Origin: UBA2112 sp964596695
Lineage (GTDB): Bacteria; Patescibacteriota; Saccharimonadia; Saccharimonadales; Saccharimonadaceae
NCBI GenBank assembly: GCA_964596695.1
Contig: CAZQVE010000006.1
Coordinates: 1 to 55,837 of the forward strand
Reading direction: 5' to 3'
Length of the DNA: 55,837 bases
This document shows, in pieces, positions 42,150-50,715 of the stretch; the first letter of the stretch is position 1; each line of letters opens with the position of its first letter. Both the position numbers and the translations under genes were made by a program. The notes below the pieces were generated by a model that saw only the letters and a list, made by a program, of their open reading frames with translations, was not told where the DNA came from and did no database searches.

Positions 42150-42201
42150 AACTCCTTTGTCTCACCGCGCGGGCGGAAAGATACAGAAAAGGAGTTATTT
42201 T
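42150..42201 (+). promoter_or_regulatory. Riboswitch expression platform with SD in a hairpin arm
   Basis: AACTCCTTT (42150-42158) pairs perfectly with AAAGGAGTT (42188-42196). The second arm contains the SD AAGGAG, eight nt before ATG 42203, and is followed by ATTTTTA. Hence the OFF state hides the SD; a U-rich tail means attenuation is also possible. Confidence 0.8.
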
Positions 42202-42202
42202 T

Positions 42203-43180
42203 ATGCCAAATTATCGAACAGCTGAGTCGGTCAGTCCGAAACACCCGGACAAGATCTGCGACCAGATTTCTGACGCCATCCTGGACGCACACTTGAGTCA
42301 GGATCCCGACGCCCGCGTCGCTATCGATGTAGCTGGTGGCCACGGCACCGTCTTTGTCACTGGCGAAGTCACGTCAAATGCATCCGACATTAACGTCGCG
42401 GAGATTGTCCGACGAATTACAGGCGACGTGGAAGTGATCGAACATGTTTTTGCCCAGAGCCACGAGATTGCCCGCGGCGTGGACACGGGCGGAGCAGGGG
42501 ATCAAGGCATCATGGTCGGTTACGCTACGAGTGAGACCGAAGAGCTGCTGCCGCTTGAAGTCGTACTGGCACGCAGGCTCAACCAAAACCTCTACGAACG
42601 CTGGCCGTACGATGGCAAGACGCAAGTAACACTGCAAGACGGTAAGGTCGTATCGATCGTCGCGAGCTTTCAGAACGCACCCTCGGATCAGCTGTCCGCA
42701 CAAGTACATACATGGCTCAAACATGAACCACTCGCGAACTCCAAGGATGGTATAGTCGAGCTCCACGCGAACCCTGCCGGTGATTGGAATGTAGGCGGCT
42801 TTGACGCCGACGCCGGCTTGACGGGTCGCAAACTAGTGGTCGATAACTATGGCCCGCGAATCCCGATTGGCGGCGGTGCTTTTAGTGGCAAAGACCCATC
42901 CAAAGTTGACCGTTCGGCCGCCTATGCAGCGCGTAAAGTCGCGATCGACTACCTGAAAAAAGAAAACGCCAAAGAGGTGTACGTGTACCTAGCCTATGCC
43001 ATCGGCCACAACCAGCCGCTAGAGGCGACCGTGGTCGTAGACGGTCGCGAGGAACGGGTAGAGGGCTATGATTTGTCGCCCGGCGGCATCATTAAGCTTC
43101 TCGACCTGAAACGCCCGATTTACGAACCGACCGCCCGTTACGGGCATTTCGGCCATCCAGACTTCGCCTGGGAACAGTAG
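42203..43180 (+). CDS. metK: S-adenosylmethionine synthetase (compact)
   Basis: HPDK (14-17), GAGDQG (97-102) and GGGAFSGKDPSK (223-234) are the ATP/methionine-binding signatures of MetK, and RYGHFGH...FAWE is the normal C-terminal block. Role: ATP + methionine to SAM, the donor for methylation. The protein has 325 residues against about 380-400 for typical bacterial enzymes, apparently through shorter loops, with the catalytic motifs intact. Controlled by the SAM-I riboswitch upstream. Confidence 0.96.
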   Translation: MPNYRTAESVSPKHPDKICDQISDAILDAHLSQDPDARVAIDVAGGHGTVFVTGEVTSNASDINVAEIVRRITGDVEVIEHVFAQSHEIARGVDTGGAGDQGIMVGYATSETEELLPLEVVLARRLNQNLYERWPYDGKTQVTLQDGKVVSIVASFQNAPSDQLSAQVHTWLKHEPLANSKDGIVELHANPAGDWNVGGFDADAGLTGRKLVVDNYGPRIPIGGGAFSGKDPSKVDRSAAYAARKVAIDYLKKENAKEVYVYLAYAIGHNQPLEATVVVDGREERVEGYDLSPGGIIKLLDLKRPIYEPTARYGHFGHPDFAWEQ

Positions 43181-43190
43181 TTACAGAGAA

Positions 43191-43221
43191 TAGCACCCCG
43201 TCACACAGTGGCGGGGTGCTA
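43191..43221 (+). terminator. Terminator after metK
   Basis: TAGCACCCCG and CGGGGTGCTA form a 10-bp perfect stem, followed by TTGCG. Confidence 0.85.
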
Positions 43222-43245
43222 TTGCGTGACGGGGCGTGTAAGTGG

Positions 43246-43461
43246 TTAGGAGATCAGCCAGAGCAGACTCGAAGCGAAGGCGACGATCGATGCCGTCCAG
43301 ACGTAGTTGACGAGCCACACGACCCAGGTCGACGCGTAGTCGGTGTGCTGGGTGACGAGATAGTCCACGATGACCGTCGGAACGAGGACGCACCAGAAAA
43401 TCCACTTGTAGTAGCGGAGAACCTTGTGACGTTCTTTCCAATGTTCGACCGTTTCTTGCAT
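43246..43461 (-). CDS. Small membrane protein (71 aa)
   Basis: Two hydrophobic segments (about 18-36 and 46-70) after a charged start (MQETVEHWKERHK). Start ATG 43461 is chosen for AAGAG upstream and because the preceding frame (to 43518) is poorly protein-like; this is uncertain. The gene is convergent to metK. Not recognised. Confidence 0.55.
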   Translation of the reverse strand: MQETVEHWKERHKVLRYYKWIFWCVLVPTVIVDYLVTQHTDYASTWVVWLVNYVWTASIVAFASSLLWLIS

Positions 43462-43599
43462 TACAGCTCTTTTGTTTGCGGGGTGTCTGAAACGATTGCT
43501 GATACATACCAGTATCATTTATTCGATAAAAAATCAATTTATACCAAAGGAGAGACGGCCTAAGGTTAGTCGATGTCAGAGCTATGCTATACTTAGTAT

Positions 43600-43902
43600 A
43601 TGAAAGCAGTCTGGAACGACACGGTAATCGCGGAAGCTCCCAAGGAAGATCTGATTCGGATCGAGGGCAACTGGTACTTTCCGCCAAGCACTATCAAACG
43701 TGAGTATTACAAAGACAGCGACCACCACACGACATGCCCATGGAAGGGCGAAGCGAGTTACTACGACGTGGTCGTGAACGGCCAAACCAACGACTTCGGC
43801 GCCTGGTATTATCCGGAGCCGAAAGAGGGCTCCACCGAGCGCGTCGGCAAAGACTACACCGACTACGTGGCATTCTGGAACGGCATTACCGTCACAGAGT
43901 AG
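43600..43902 (+). CDS. DUF427 domain protein
   Basis: A 100-residue single DUF427 domain: NDTVIAEAPKEDLIRIEGNW, YFPPSTI, then HHTTCPWKGEASYYDVVVNG and AWYYPEP, GKDYTDYVAFWNGI are the typical strands (motifs in pieces). Function unknown. TATACT (43588-43593) is six nt before ATG 43600 (leaderless). Confidence 0.92.
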   Translation: MKAVWNDTVIAEAPKEDLIRIEGNWYFPPSTIKREYYKDSDHHTTCPWKGEASYYDVVVNGQTNDFGAWYYPEPKEGSTERVGKDYTDYVAFWNGITVTE

Positions 43903-43957
43903 ACGGCACATTCTTTTTACGCTTGCATTCGACCGCCGTTCATAGCAAACTATTGCC

Positions 43958-44500
43958 ATGAACAGCGATTTTGAGAAGCGTGCCGACTCTATACTGCGCG
44001 CCGTTGAACGCATAGACCGAGCACGACGAGTAAAAAAGTACGCCGAACTCCGCTCGACCGAACCCCGCTATTTCGGCCAATTCAAAGTTGGCGATCCGAT
44101 TTTTGTGACATTGCTTAGCGAAGAGATTGACGGTATGCGCATGGAAGATGATGGTGTCATTGCAGGACAACTGGCAGACCCCGCGCAGGCGCTTATTGAC
44201 GTGCGCTACACGACGACCAATATACCCGAAATTACTGGACGGCAAATCGGTTTGGCCGCTGACACGACGACGACATTGCCAGACGGCTCGAAACGATATA
44301 TGACATACCAAAAGTGCGTCGCTGGCGACCAAGGCTTTGCTTACTATTTACCCGAAGACAGGGTAGAGGATATGTTCGATGAGCTATACGCCCCAGAGGA
44401 AAAAATCGCGCGCCACCCACTCAAATATGCCCGTGTCGCCGTCAGAGGCACGGTGCTTCTTGATTTTTTGACACCGTTCGACAACGTACAAATAGACTAG
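43958..44500 (+). CDS. Hypothetical protein (180 aa)
   Basis: Not recognised. A charged helical N-terminus (ERIDRARRVKKYAE) then beta-rich region with a 'KVGDPIFVTLLSEEIDG' strand pair. No SD is seen; the ATG follows CTATTGCC. Confidence 0.58.
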   Translation: MNSDFEKRADSILRAVERIDRARRVKKYAELRSTEPRYFGQFKVGDPIFVTLLSEEIDGMRMEDDGVIAGQLADPAQALIDVRYTTTNIPEITGRQIGLAADTTTTLPDGSKRYMTYQKCVAGDQGFAYYLPEDRVEDMFDELYAPEEKIARHPLKYARVAVRGTVLLDFLTPFDNVQID

Positions 44501-44571
44501 GCGAAGCGCCAGCGGCCGTAGCACTTTCTACATTGGCAAATACACAAAAATATGGTAAAGTGTACGTAATT

Positions 44572-45387
44572 ATGAGCAGCCGTAAACAGCAATCACCCAA
44601 AAATCTGTTTAACGACCTTCTTTCTACCGCACAGGTGAACAAAGGCTTCAGAAACGGTACGACTGGCGGCTTCACGCTTATTACACACCAAGAGGAACCT
44701 CTCCAGCTCAGCGACATGTCCGATCCGGAGTACGACGGAAAGTGGCCAACGCCGTACATGATAGAGACTTACAGGTTCACCGCACGCCGGCTGCCGCGCA
44801 TCCATGGCCGCACTACCCGTAAGATTATTGATCTCACCTGCAGCTACGAATTAACGCTCAACAACGCAATGCTGCCAGTCCATATCGCCGAGGATGCTTA
44901 CGGCCTAAAGGGAATCGAGGCAGTCGAAAACGGCGGCCCCTCCACCATGGAGCAAATAATCGATATAAATATCGACAACGAGGATTATGAGCTAGGCGTC
45001 CACGAAAAGGTAACCTACACCGACGAAGAAGACGACGAAATCAGCAGCACCTGCACGTGCAAGCCTCGGCAAATCGAAGATGACAGTAGTTCGACCATCG
45101 TATTCAAACGCGATATCTGGTCACCAAACGATGACAGTGAAGAAGAGCGGTCTGAAATACAGGATAGACCCCTCGTCATTGCCGCCGATACACAATTTAG
45201 CTCAAGCGCAGCCCGTAAATTAGAGACCATCGATTCCTTCACCGAAGCAGAGATGTACGCCATGATGGACTACCGTGACGATATGGAAGCGGACAAGGTA
45301 CTCGCCGACCTTGCGACAGCCTACAATGTCGTACGCAGTATGAAGCGCTCCTTCCAGCGCCAGCTCGGCATGCAATTTCATCCATAA
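44572..45387 (+). CDS. Acidic hypothetical protein (271 aa)
   Basis: Not recognised; acidic with an Asp/Glu run (TDEEDDEISST) before two cysteines (CTCKP) and a helical end (MEADKVLADLATAYNVVRSM). The frame opens at 44533; I start at ATG 44572 because TAAAGT lies about 10 nt before it. The stop is 15 nt before the kinase frame. Confidence 0.6.
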   Translation: MSSRKQQSPKNLFNDLLSTAQVNKGFRNGTTGGFTLITHQEEPLQLSDMSDPEYDGKWPTPYMIETYRFTARRLPRIHGRTTRKIIDLTCSYELTLNNAMLPVHIAEDAYGLKGIEAVENGGPSTMEQIIDINIDNEDYELGVHEKVTYTDEEDDEISSTCTCKPRQIEDDSSSTIVFKRDIWSPNDDSEEERSEIQDRPLVIAADTQFSSSAARKLETIDSFTEAEMYAMMDYRDDMEADKVLADLATAYNVVRSMKRSFQRQLGMQFHP

Positions 45388-45402
45388 AACCCCTTGTCTT
45401 GA

Positions 45403-47619
45403 TTGCAGCTTTGCCCCATAATACTGCTTAAGCCTGTCATCATAAAAAAGGGGAAGGCCTCTATTAAACCGCTAACGTTAACACCGTTTTGGCATCGCCG
45501 CGTATGCGAGGCGATTGCTTTGATTGACGCCATTATATTGGCGCTTTTTGCGTGGACGAATATCAAGGGGATTAGCCAACCCGATACGGCATTTTCCGTA
45601 TCGATATCCGTGGCGGGTATCAGTATTACTGGTCTGGTTGTCGCAGTTGTCGCGTACTTTTTCGCTCCCGAGAAACTACGCAACAAAAGCGCACTGGCAG
45701 CTTACGTGTTTCTTATCGTCGCCGTCGGCGTTCTGACACTGCAAACCGGGTCGGCCAATTCGCCATTCATAGCGCTATGGATGCTGACTGCGATTTTTAG
45801 CGGTATTTTCGGCGTCTCCATCATTGCGCTCCTCGTGACGGCACTCGCAGGCTACACTGTCTGGGCTGGTGTTACCGGACAGATGGAAAGCAACCTGCTG
45901 GTGACCGCGGTGCTCGCCGGATTTTTACCGCTTCTTATTAGCTACGTCCTGTGGCACGGCAAGTCCAGCACCGACAAGACGAAAGAGCGTGCGTACTACG
46001 ACCTAGCAAACGAGCTAAACCAGGTATCCAACAAATCCGATGTCGTGATTAGCGCCATCAGCGACGGCGTGATCGCGATAAATAATTCGGGACAAATCGA
46101 GCTGATCAACCCGGCGGCGCAACGAATTGTCGGCTGGGATCACCAGGACGCACTAGGTCTTGACTACAAGTCAGTCCTGCAGCTTCTTGCAGCCGACGGT
46201 CACGAGCTGAGCAAATCAACCGACCCCGTGTTCGAAGTCTTGACCACGAACCAGCCTAAGCGCCGCAACGACTTGCGGCTTCAGACCAGCTCGGGCAAGA
46301 AGATAGAAGCCGAGGTCGTCGTGTCTCCGATCGGGCGTATCGGATCGGGCGCGATTATTGTATTTCGTGACATCACCAAAGAGCGCGCCGAAGAACGCGC
46401 CCAAGCGGAGTTTATCAGTACCGCCAGCCATGAAATGCGTACGCCGGTGGCTTCAATCGAGGGGTACCTAGGTCTGGCGCTCAACCCCGCCACGGCGAAA
46501 ATCGACGAAAAGGCTCACGAATTTATCACGAAAGCTCACGAAGCCGCCGAACACCTGGGTCGACTATTCCAGGACCTCTTGGACGTTACCAAGGCGGACG
46601 ATGGCCGCCTGCAAAACAACCCGAAAGTTATCGACGTGGTCACCTTTACGAGCGATATCGTCGAGGGACTTCGCGCCAAAGCAGAGGAGAAGAACCTCCG
46701 ACTGTTCTTCAAACCAATCACTGACGGCGAAGCCAACGGCGGTAGTCGTAGCCTTGACCCTGTCTATTATGTCGATCTAGACGCCGACCATCTCCGCGAG
46801 GTGTTGTCGAACCTCGTCGAAAACGCCATCAAATACACTCCGGCCGGGGAAGTAATGATCGATGTCCAGGGCAATGAGGATCACGTCGTTGTCTCGATCA
46901 AGGACAGCGGCATCGGTATTCCCGCCGAAGACATCCCGCATTTGTTCCAAAAATTCTACCGTGTCGACAACACCGATACCCGTGAGATCGGCGGTACCGG
47001 CCTGGGGCTATACCTTTGCCGACGCCTGGTCGAAGCAATGGGCGGCCGAGTATGGGTCGATAGTGAATACAAGAAGGGTTCGACGTTTTCTATCGAATTG
47101 CCGCGTATATCACACGCAGAGGCTCAACGCTTGATCGAGGCGGCGTCGAGCGAGAGTATCAAACCCAGCGAAATCATGACATCCGTAGGTGAAGGTACTA
47201 CCGAAAAGCAAAACGACCCGAAGTCAACACTCAACAGCGCGATGACGGAGAGCGAGCGAGCAGAAGCTCTTAGTACGCCTATTATAATGAACCGTTCAAA
47301 GCCGACCGCGGACGCACAACCCACCGTACAACCGACCACGCAACCCGCAGCGCCCACGACACCAACCCCGCCGACCGCACCCTCCGCACCAGCACCCTCG
47401 GCGGCTCCCGTACCCGTAGTCGAACATAATAGCGACCCTCTGGTCGGTGATTCTCAGACCGCCGCCGCGCCGGAGCCGCTACGGCCGCAAAACCCCATGG
47501 TTCTTCCGACAGCGTGGCAAAACATGCCGTCCAACCTCCAATCCGCCGCGCAACAGCAACCAGCGCCTCAACCGCCCACATCTGTAAACACCCGGACAAT
47601 CAGCGTCCCGAAACGTTAA
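45403..47619 (+). CDS. Sensor histidine kinase with PAS domain and long Pro-rich tail
   Basis: About six membrane segments (residues 37-190), a PAS domain (about 210-320; VIISAISDGVIAINNSGQ-like), HisKA with SHEMRTP (phosphorylatable His about 342), HATPase with NLVENAIKY, DSGIGIP and GGTGLGLYL. After about residue 570 a 165-residue Pro/Thr/Ala/Gln-rich tail follows, without domain. Start is uncertain: the frame opens with TTG 45403, but CATAAT (45417-45422) and AAAAAGGGGAAGG just before an in-frame ATT (45463) point to a later start. The receiver gene lies 52 bp downstream. Confidence 0.9.
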   Translation: MQLCPIILLKPVIIKKGKASIKPLTLTPFWHRRVCEAIALIDAIILALFAWTNIKGISQPDTAFSVSISVAGISITGLVVAVVAYFFAPEKLRNKSALAAYVFLIVAVGVLTLQTGSANSPFIALWMLTAIFSGIFGVSIIALLVTALAGYTVWAGVTGQMESNLLVTAVLAGFLPLLISYVLWHGKSSTDKTKERAYYDLANELNQVSNKSDVVISAISDGVIAINNSGQIELINPAAQRIVGWDHQDALGLDYKSVLQLLAADGHELSKSTDPVFEVLTTNQPKRRNDLRLQTSSGKKIEAEVVVSPIGRIGSGAIIVFRDITKERAEERAQAEFISTASHEMRTPVASIEGYLGLALNPATAKIDEKAHEFITKAHEAAEHLGRLFQDLLDVTKADDGRLQNNPKVIDVVTFTSDIVEGLRAKAEEKNLRLFFKPITDGEANGGSRSLDPVYYVDLDADHLREVLSNLVENAIKYTPAGEVMIDVQGNEDHVVVSIKDSGIGIPAEDIPHLFQKFYRVDNTDTREIGGTGLGLYLCRRLVEAMGGRVWVDSEYKKGSTFSIELPRISHAEAQRLIEAASSESIKPSEIMTSVGEGTTEKQNDPKSTLNSAMTESERAEALSTPIIMNRSKPTADAQPTVQPTTQPAAPTTPTPPTAPSAPAPSAAPVPVVEHNSDPLVGDSQTAAAPEPLRPQNPMVLPTAWQNMPSNLQSAAQQQPAPQPPTSVNTRTISVPKR

Positions 47620-47671
47620 AAACATAAGAAGTATAGTAATTTTCAAAACGCTTTAGTAAAATGGAGGGGAT

Positions 47672-48652
47672 ATGACAAAGATACTACTAGTAGAAGACGA
47701 TAAAAGTTTGCGCGAGATCTATGGCGTCCGCCTGCTCGCAGAGGGTTACGATATCGTTTCCGCCGGCGACGGCGAAGAAGCGCTAGCCATGGCTATCAAG
47801 GAAAAACCAACATTAATCATCAGCGATGTCATGATGCCGAAAATTAGCGGCTTTGACATGTTGGATATCCTGCGTAGCACCACCGAAACACGCGACATTA
47901 AGGTTATCATGATGACCGCACTGAGCAGTGACGACCAACGCGCCCGCGGCGAACAACTCGGTGCCGACAAATACCTGGTTAAGTCCCAGGTGGGTATCGA
48001 AGATGTCGTCCGCACTGTACACGAAGTTCTCGGTGACGGATCCGGCCCCGTAGCGCCAAGCGCCGATGGCAAGCCCGCCGAAGAGGCGAAACCAGCAGAG
48101 GACGCCAAACCTGCCGAAGAGACGAAACCAGAACCCGCCGATGAGACAGCGCCCGCAGAAACACCCGCAGAACCCGCCGACACAGAGGCACCTTCTACAT
48201 CAGATTCTTCGCCAGGTAACGAATCTGCCGGACCATTGCCGCCACAGCCGACTGAAACAGCATTGCCGCAGCCAACCGCACCGTTTTCGTCACCTCGTCC
48301 GACAAACTTGGGCGAACAGATCGTTCATCCTGACGACGAATCGAAAACCGAAGAGCCCGCCGACCAGTCGACGACCGATCCTACACCGGCCATTGCTCCT
48401 GAAGAAGGTGATCAAATCAGCAAAGAACTATCGGCAACTGCTGATCCTATCGTTAGCTCACAGGTCGACGAAATCAGCGCTACTCCTGAAACCGAGCCCG
48501 CTCCGACCAGCAGCCTGCCACCAGTATCCGATCCTACGTCGGTCGCAAATCCCGAGACGCCTGCTCCCGGAGTACCACCAGCTGGTGAACCACCTGTTAC
48601 GCCACCGGTTTCAGGCGACAACCCTCCAACCGACGGCACACCTGCTCCATAG
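47672..48652 (+). CDS. Response regulator receiver protein with a disordered tail
   Basis: Residues 1-118 form a receiver domain: LLVEDDKS, phospho-acceptor Asp 52 in SDVMMP, Thr 82 in MMTAL and Lys 104 in YLVKSQ. No output domain follows; instead about 205 residues rich in Pro, Ala, Glu, Thr, including KPAEEAKPAEDAKPAEETKP, where the unit KPAEE/D repeats three times. It is the probable partner of the kinase just upstream. GGAGGGG lies directly before the ATG. Confidence 0.88.
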   Translation: MTKILLVEDDKSLREIYGVRLLAEGYDIVSAGDGEEALAMAIKEKPTLIISDVMMPKISGFDMLDILRSTTETRDIKVIMMTALSSDDQRARGEQLGADKYLVKSQVGIEDVVRTVHEVLGDGSGPVAPSADGKPAEEAKPAEDAKPAEETKPEPADETAPAETPAEPADTEAPSTSDSSPGNESAGPLPPQPTETALPQPTAPFSSPRPTNLGEQIVHPDDESKTEEPADQSTTDPTPAIAPEEGDQISKELSATADPIVSSQVDEISATPETEPAPTSSLPPVSDPTSVANPETPAPGVPPAGEPPVTPPVSGDNPPTDGTPAP

Positions 48653-48676
48653 GGAACGGTATGCTATCATAACCAA

Positions 48677-49366
48677 GTGAAACGTGACTTTCCTATGCGC
48701 CTCAACAAGTATCTGGCGCTCCATAGTGGTACTTCTCGCCGTCAAGCCGACGAGTTGATTAGTAGTGGTCGCGTCAGTATTGACGGTACGGTCGCTATCC
48801 TTGGCGCACAAGTCGAGGAGAAGAGTAGTGTCACCATCGACGGTGTGCCTGTCACACCGGATGTACCGTTCGTTTACTTAGCACTCAATAAGCCACGCGG
48901 CTACGTGTGTTCGCGAAAGCAGCAAGGCGATAGCCCGACAATTTACGACCTTATCCCCAAACAACACCACAATCTCAAACCCGTGGGACGGCTGGATCGC
49001 GATAGTAGCGGTATTATCCTGCTTACTAACGACGGCGATTTCGCCCAACAGATGACACACCCGAGTCACTATAAGGTGAAGCGCTACGAGATTTCACTCG
49101 ACGCGGAGCTAGAGCCGCTCCATCAGCAGATGATAAACGATTTTGGCGTTGAGCTTGATGACGGCAAAAGCAAACTAACGCTCGAAAAAATATCCGACGA
49201 CCGCAAAAACTGGATCGTCACCATGAGCGAAGGACGCAATCGTCAGATTCGCCGTACGTTCGCTGCGCTTGGCTATACCGTTACCAGCCTCCACCGCACC
49301 GACTTCGGCGCGTACCATCTAGGCGCACTGCAACCGGGTGCCTGCGAGACTGTTTCGAAAATATAA
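48677..49366 (+). CDS. RsuA/RluB-family pseudouridine synthase
   Basis: S4 RNA-binding domain (MRLNKYLALHSGTSRRQADE onward) followed by the catalytic domain with GRLDRDSSGIILLTNDG, where Asp in GRLD is the nucleophile, and EGRNRQIRR near the end. Role: uridine to pseudouridine in rRNA; the exact site is not determinable. GTG 48677 has TATCAT (48665-48670) six nt upstream, so a leaderless GTG start is likely; ATG 48695 is the alternative. Confidence 0.9.
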   Translation: MKRDFPMRLNKYLALHSGTSRRQADELISSGRVSIDGTVAILGAQVEEKSSVTIDGVPVTPDVPFVYLALNKPRGYVCSRKQQGDSPTIYDLIPKQHHNLKPVGRLDRDSSGIILLTNDGDFAQQMTHPSHYKVKRYEISLDAELEPLHQQMINDFGVELDDGKSKLTLEKISDDRKNWIVTMSEGRNRQIRRTFAALGYTVTSLHRTDFGAYHLGALQPGACETVSKI

Positions 49367-49436
49367 AATCATCACCACACCCCTTATATCTGTAGAAATT
49401 GTGAAGTACTTCGCAAAAGCGAGTATAATAGTGCTC

Positions 49437-50639
49437 ATGTTAATGGAGCGGGCGAAGAGTAGGGAAAAGAGGAGAGAGAAAGTGTCACTCTGGACGGCAC
49501 GCGCCGTCGGTGGGATAGCAATCAGCGCAGCAGTATTCGCGCCGGCGCTCACCGTTCAACCACTCGAACCTTCTACGCAGTCTTTTGTCTCTGACCTGCC
49601 TGGCTCCACGGAACCTGCCGTCGAGGTGGAAAGAATGACCGGCGCTGATTTAGATCCCTGTGCGCGGTGGCGCGTCTGCGGCACAGACTTGGGAATATCA
49701 TTCCGCTCGACAGACGGCGACACCTGCACGATTTTTGGTGATACATTCGACACCGAACTCCCGGGGGCAACGATAGTGCCGAATGGTTGGCGTTCGCCAG
49801 TTATGCTCTGCTCCGACACTCCGGCTAGCGCCGATCAACCATTGATATTTACCAGGGCGGTCGGCGTCGATGGCGACGGTATGGCGCCAGAGATTATCCC
49901 TAACGGACACAATCACGGCGGCGAGTTCACGGTCATCCCGAACGACGGCATCAGTTTTCCCGAGACCGGCGACACGATCGTATCATACATGAGCATTAAC
50001 AACTGGGACAACGACGGTGTCGCGGGCTGGGAAACGAATTACGCTGGTCTAGCATGGAGTCATGACGGCGAGCACTTTCAGCGCATAGGACCCACATGGG
50101 AAAACAATGCCGACAATACCGACCCATTCCAAATGTGGTCGATGCAGCGCGACGGCGACATGGTTTACATCATCACTACTCGCGCCGGCAGGCAAGAGGG
50201 TCCGATGATGCTCATGCGAGTACCCTGGGATAAAATGCTGGAAAAAGATGCCTACGAATGCTTCAACGGTCATGGATGGGGAGGCGAGTGCCAACCAATC
50301 CTGGAAGGACACTTCGGCGAGCCGTCGCTCCGTAAACTGATCGACAAGGATGACCCGCAAAAGAGTATATGGGTCATGAGTTATCTCGACCTTAGCGACA
50401 ATCCCGATACCCCTGAACCGGATATGCCGCGAATCGTGACTCGCACAGCTCCGTATATAGGCGCCCCCTGGAGCGAGGAAAAGGTTCAGGTCGACTGGGA
50501 TCAGCAGTGGTCGTTGTATGGCGGTTTTATCCGCTGGGACAGTACGCCATCCCACCTGATGATGGCAGTCTCGACCTGGGGTGAAGATCCAGACGGACGC
50601 ATGAATTATCGTGTAACGGAGTTTGAAGGCTCGCTGTAG
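49437..50639 (+). CDS. Exported DUF4185 domain protein
   Basis: A basic N-terminus (ERAKSREKRREK), a hydrophobic segment with AAVFAPALT as possible signal peptide or anchor, then a DUF4185 domain of about 340 residues: FGDTFDTELPG, WRSPVMLCSD, FGEPSLRKLID and WVMSYLDL are in the order of that glycosidase-like beta-propeller family seen in actinobacteria. Enzyme activity is unproven. TATAAT (49424-49429) is seven nt before ATG 49437. Confidence 0.8.
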   Translation: MLMERAKSREKRREKVSLWTARAVGGIAISAAVFAPALTVQPLEPSTQSFVSDLPGSTEPAVEVERMTGADLDPCARWRVCGTDLGISFRSTDGDTCTIFGDTFDTELPGATIVPNGWRSPVMLCSDTPASADQPLIFTRAVGVDGDGMAPEIIPNGHNHGGEFTVIPNDGISFPETGDTIVSYMSINNWDNDGVAGWETNYAGLAWSHDGEHFQRIGPTWENNADNTDPFQMWSMQRDGDMVYIITTRAGRQEGPMMLMRVPWDKMLEKDAYECFNGHGWGGECQPILEGHFGEPSLRKLIDKDDPQKSIWVMSYLDLSDNPDTPEPDMPRIVTRTAPYIGAPWSEEKVQVDWDQQWSLYGGFIRWDSTPSHLMMAVSTWGEDPDGRMNYRVTEFEGSL

Positions 50640-50677
50640 TTTGCGCTATAAAGTAATAACAATAAAATTTTAGACTG

Positions 50678-50715
50678 TTGTCAATACCTGTTACCTCTGT
50701 TATAATGGTTAGGTT
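50678..50715 (+). promoter_or_regulatory. Leaderless promoter of der
   Basis: TTGTCA (50678-50683), a 17-bp spacer and TATAAT (50701-50706) form a near-consensus sigma70 promoter whose expected start point is at or within a few nt of ATG 50716. No SD is present. Confidence 0.75.
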
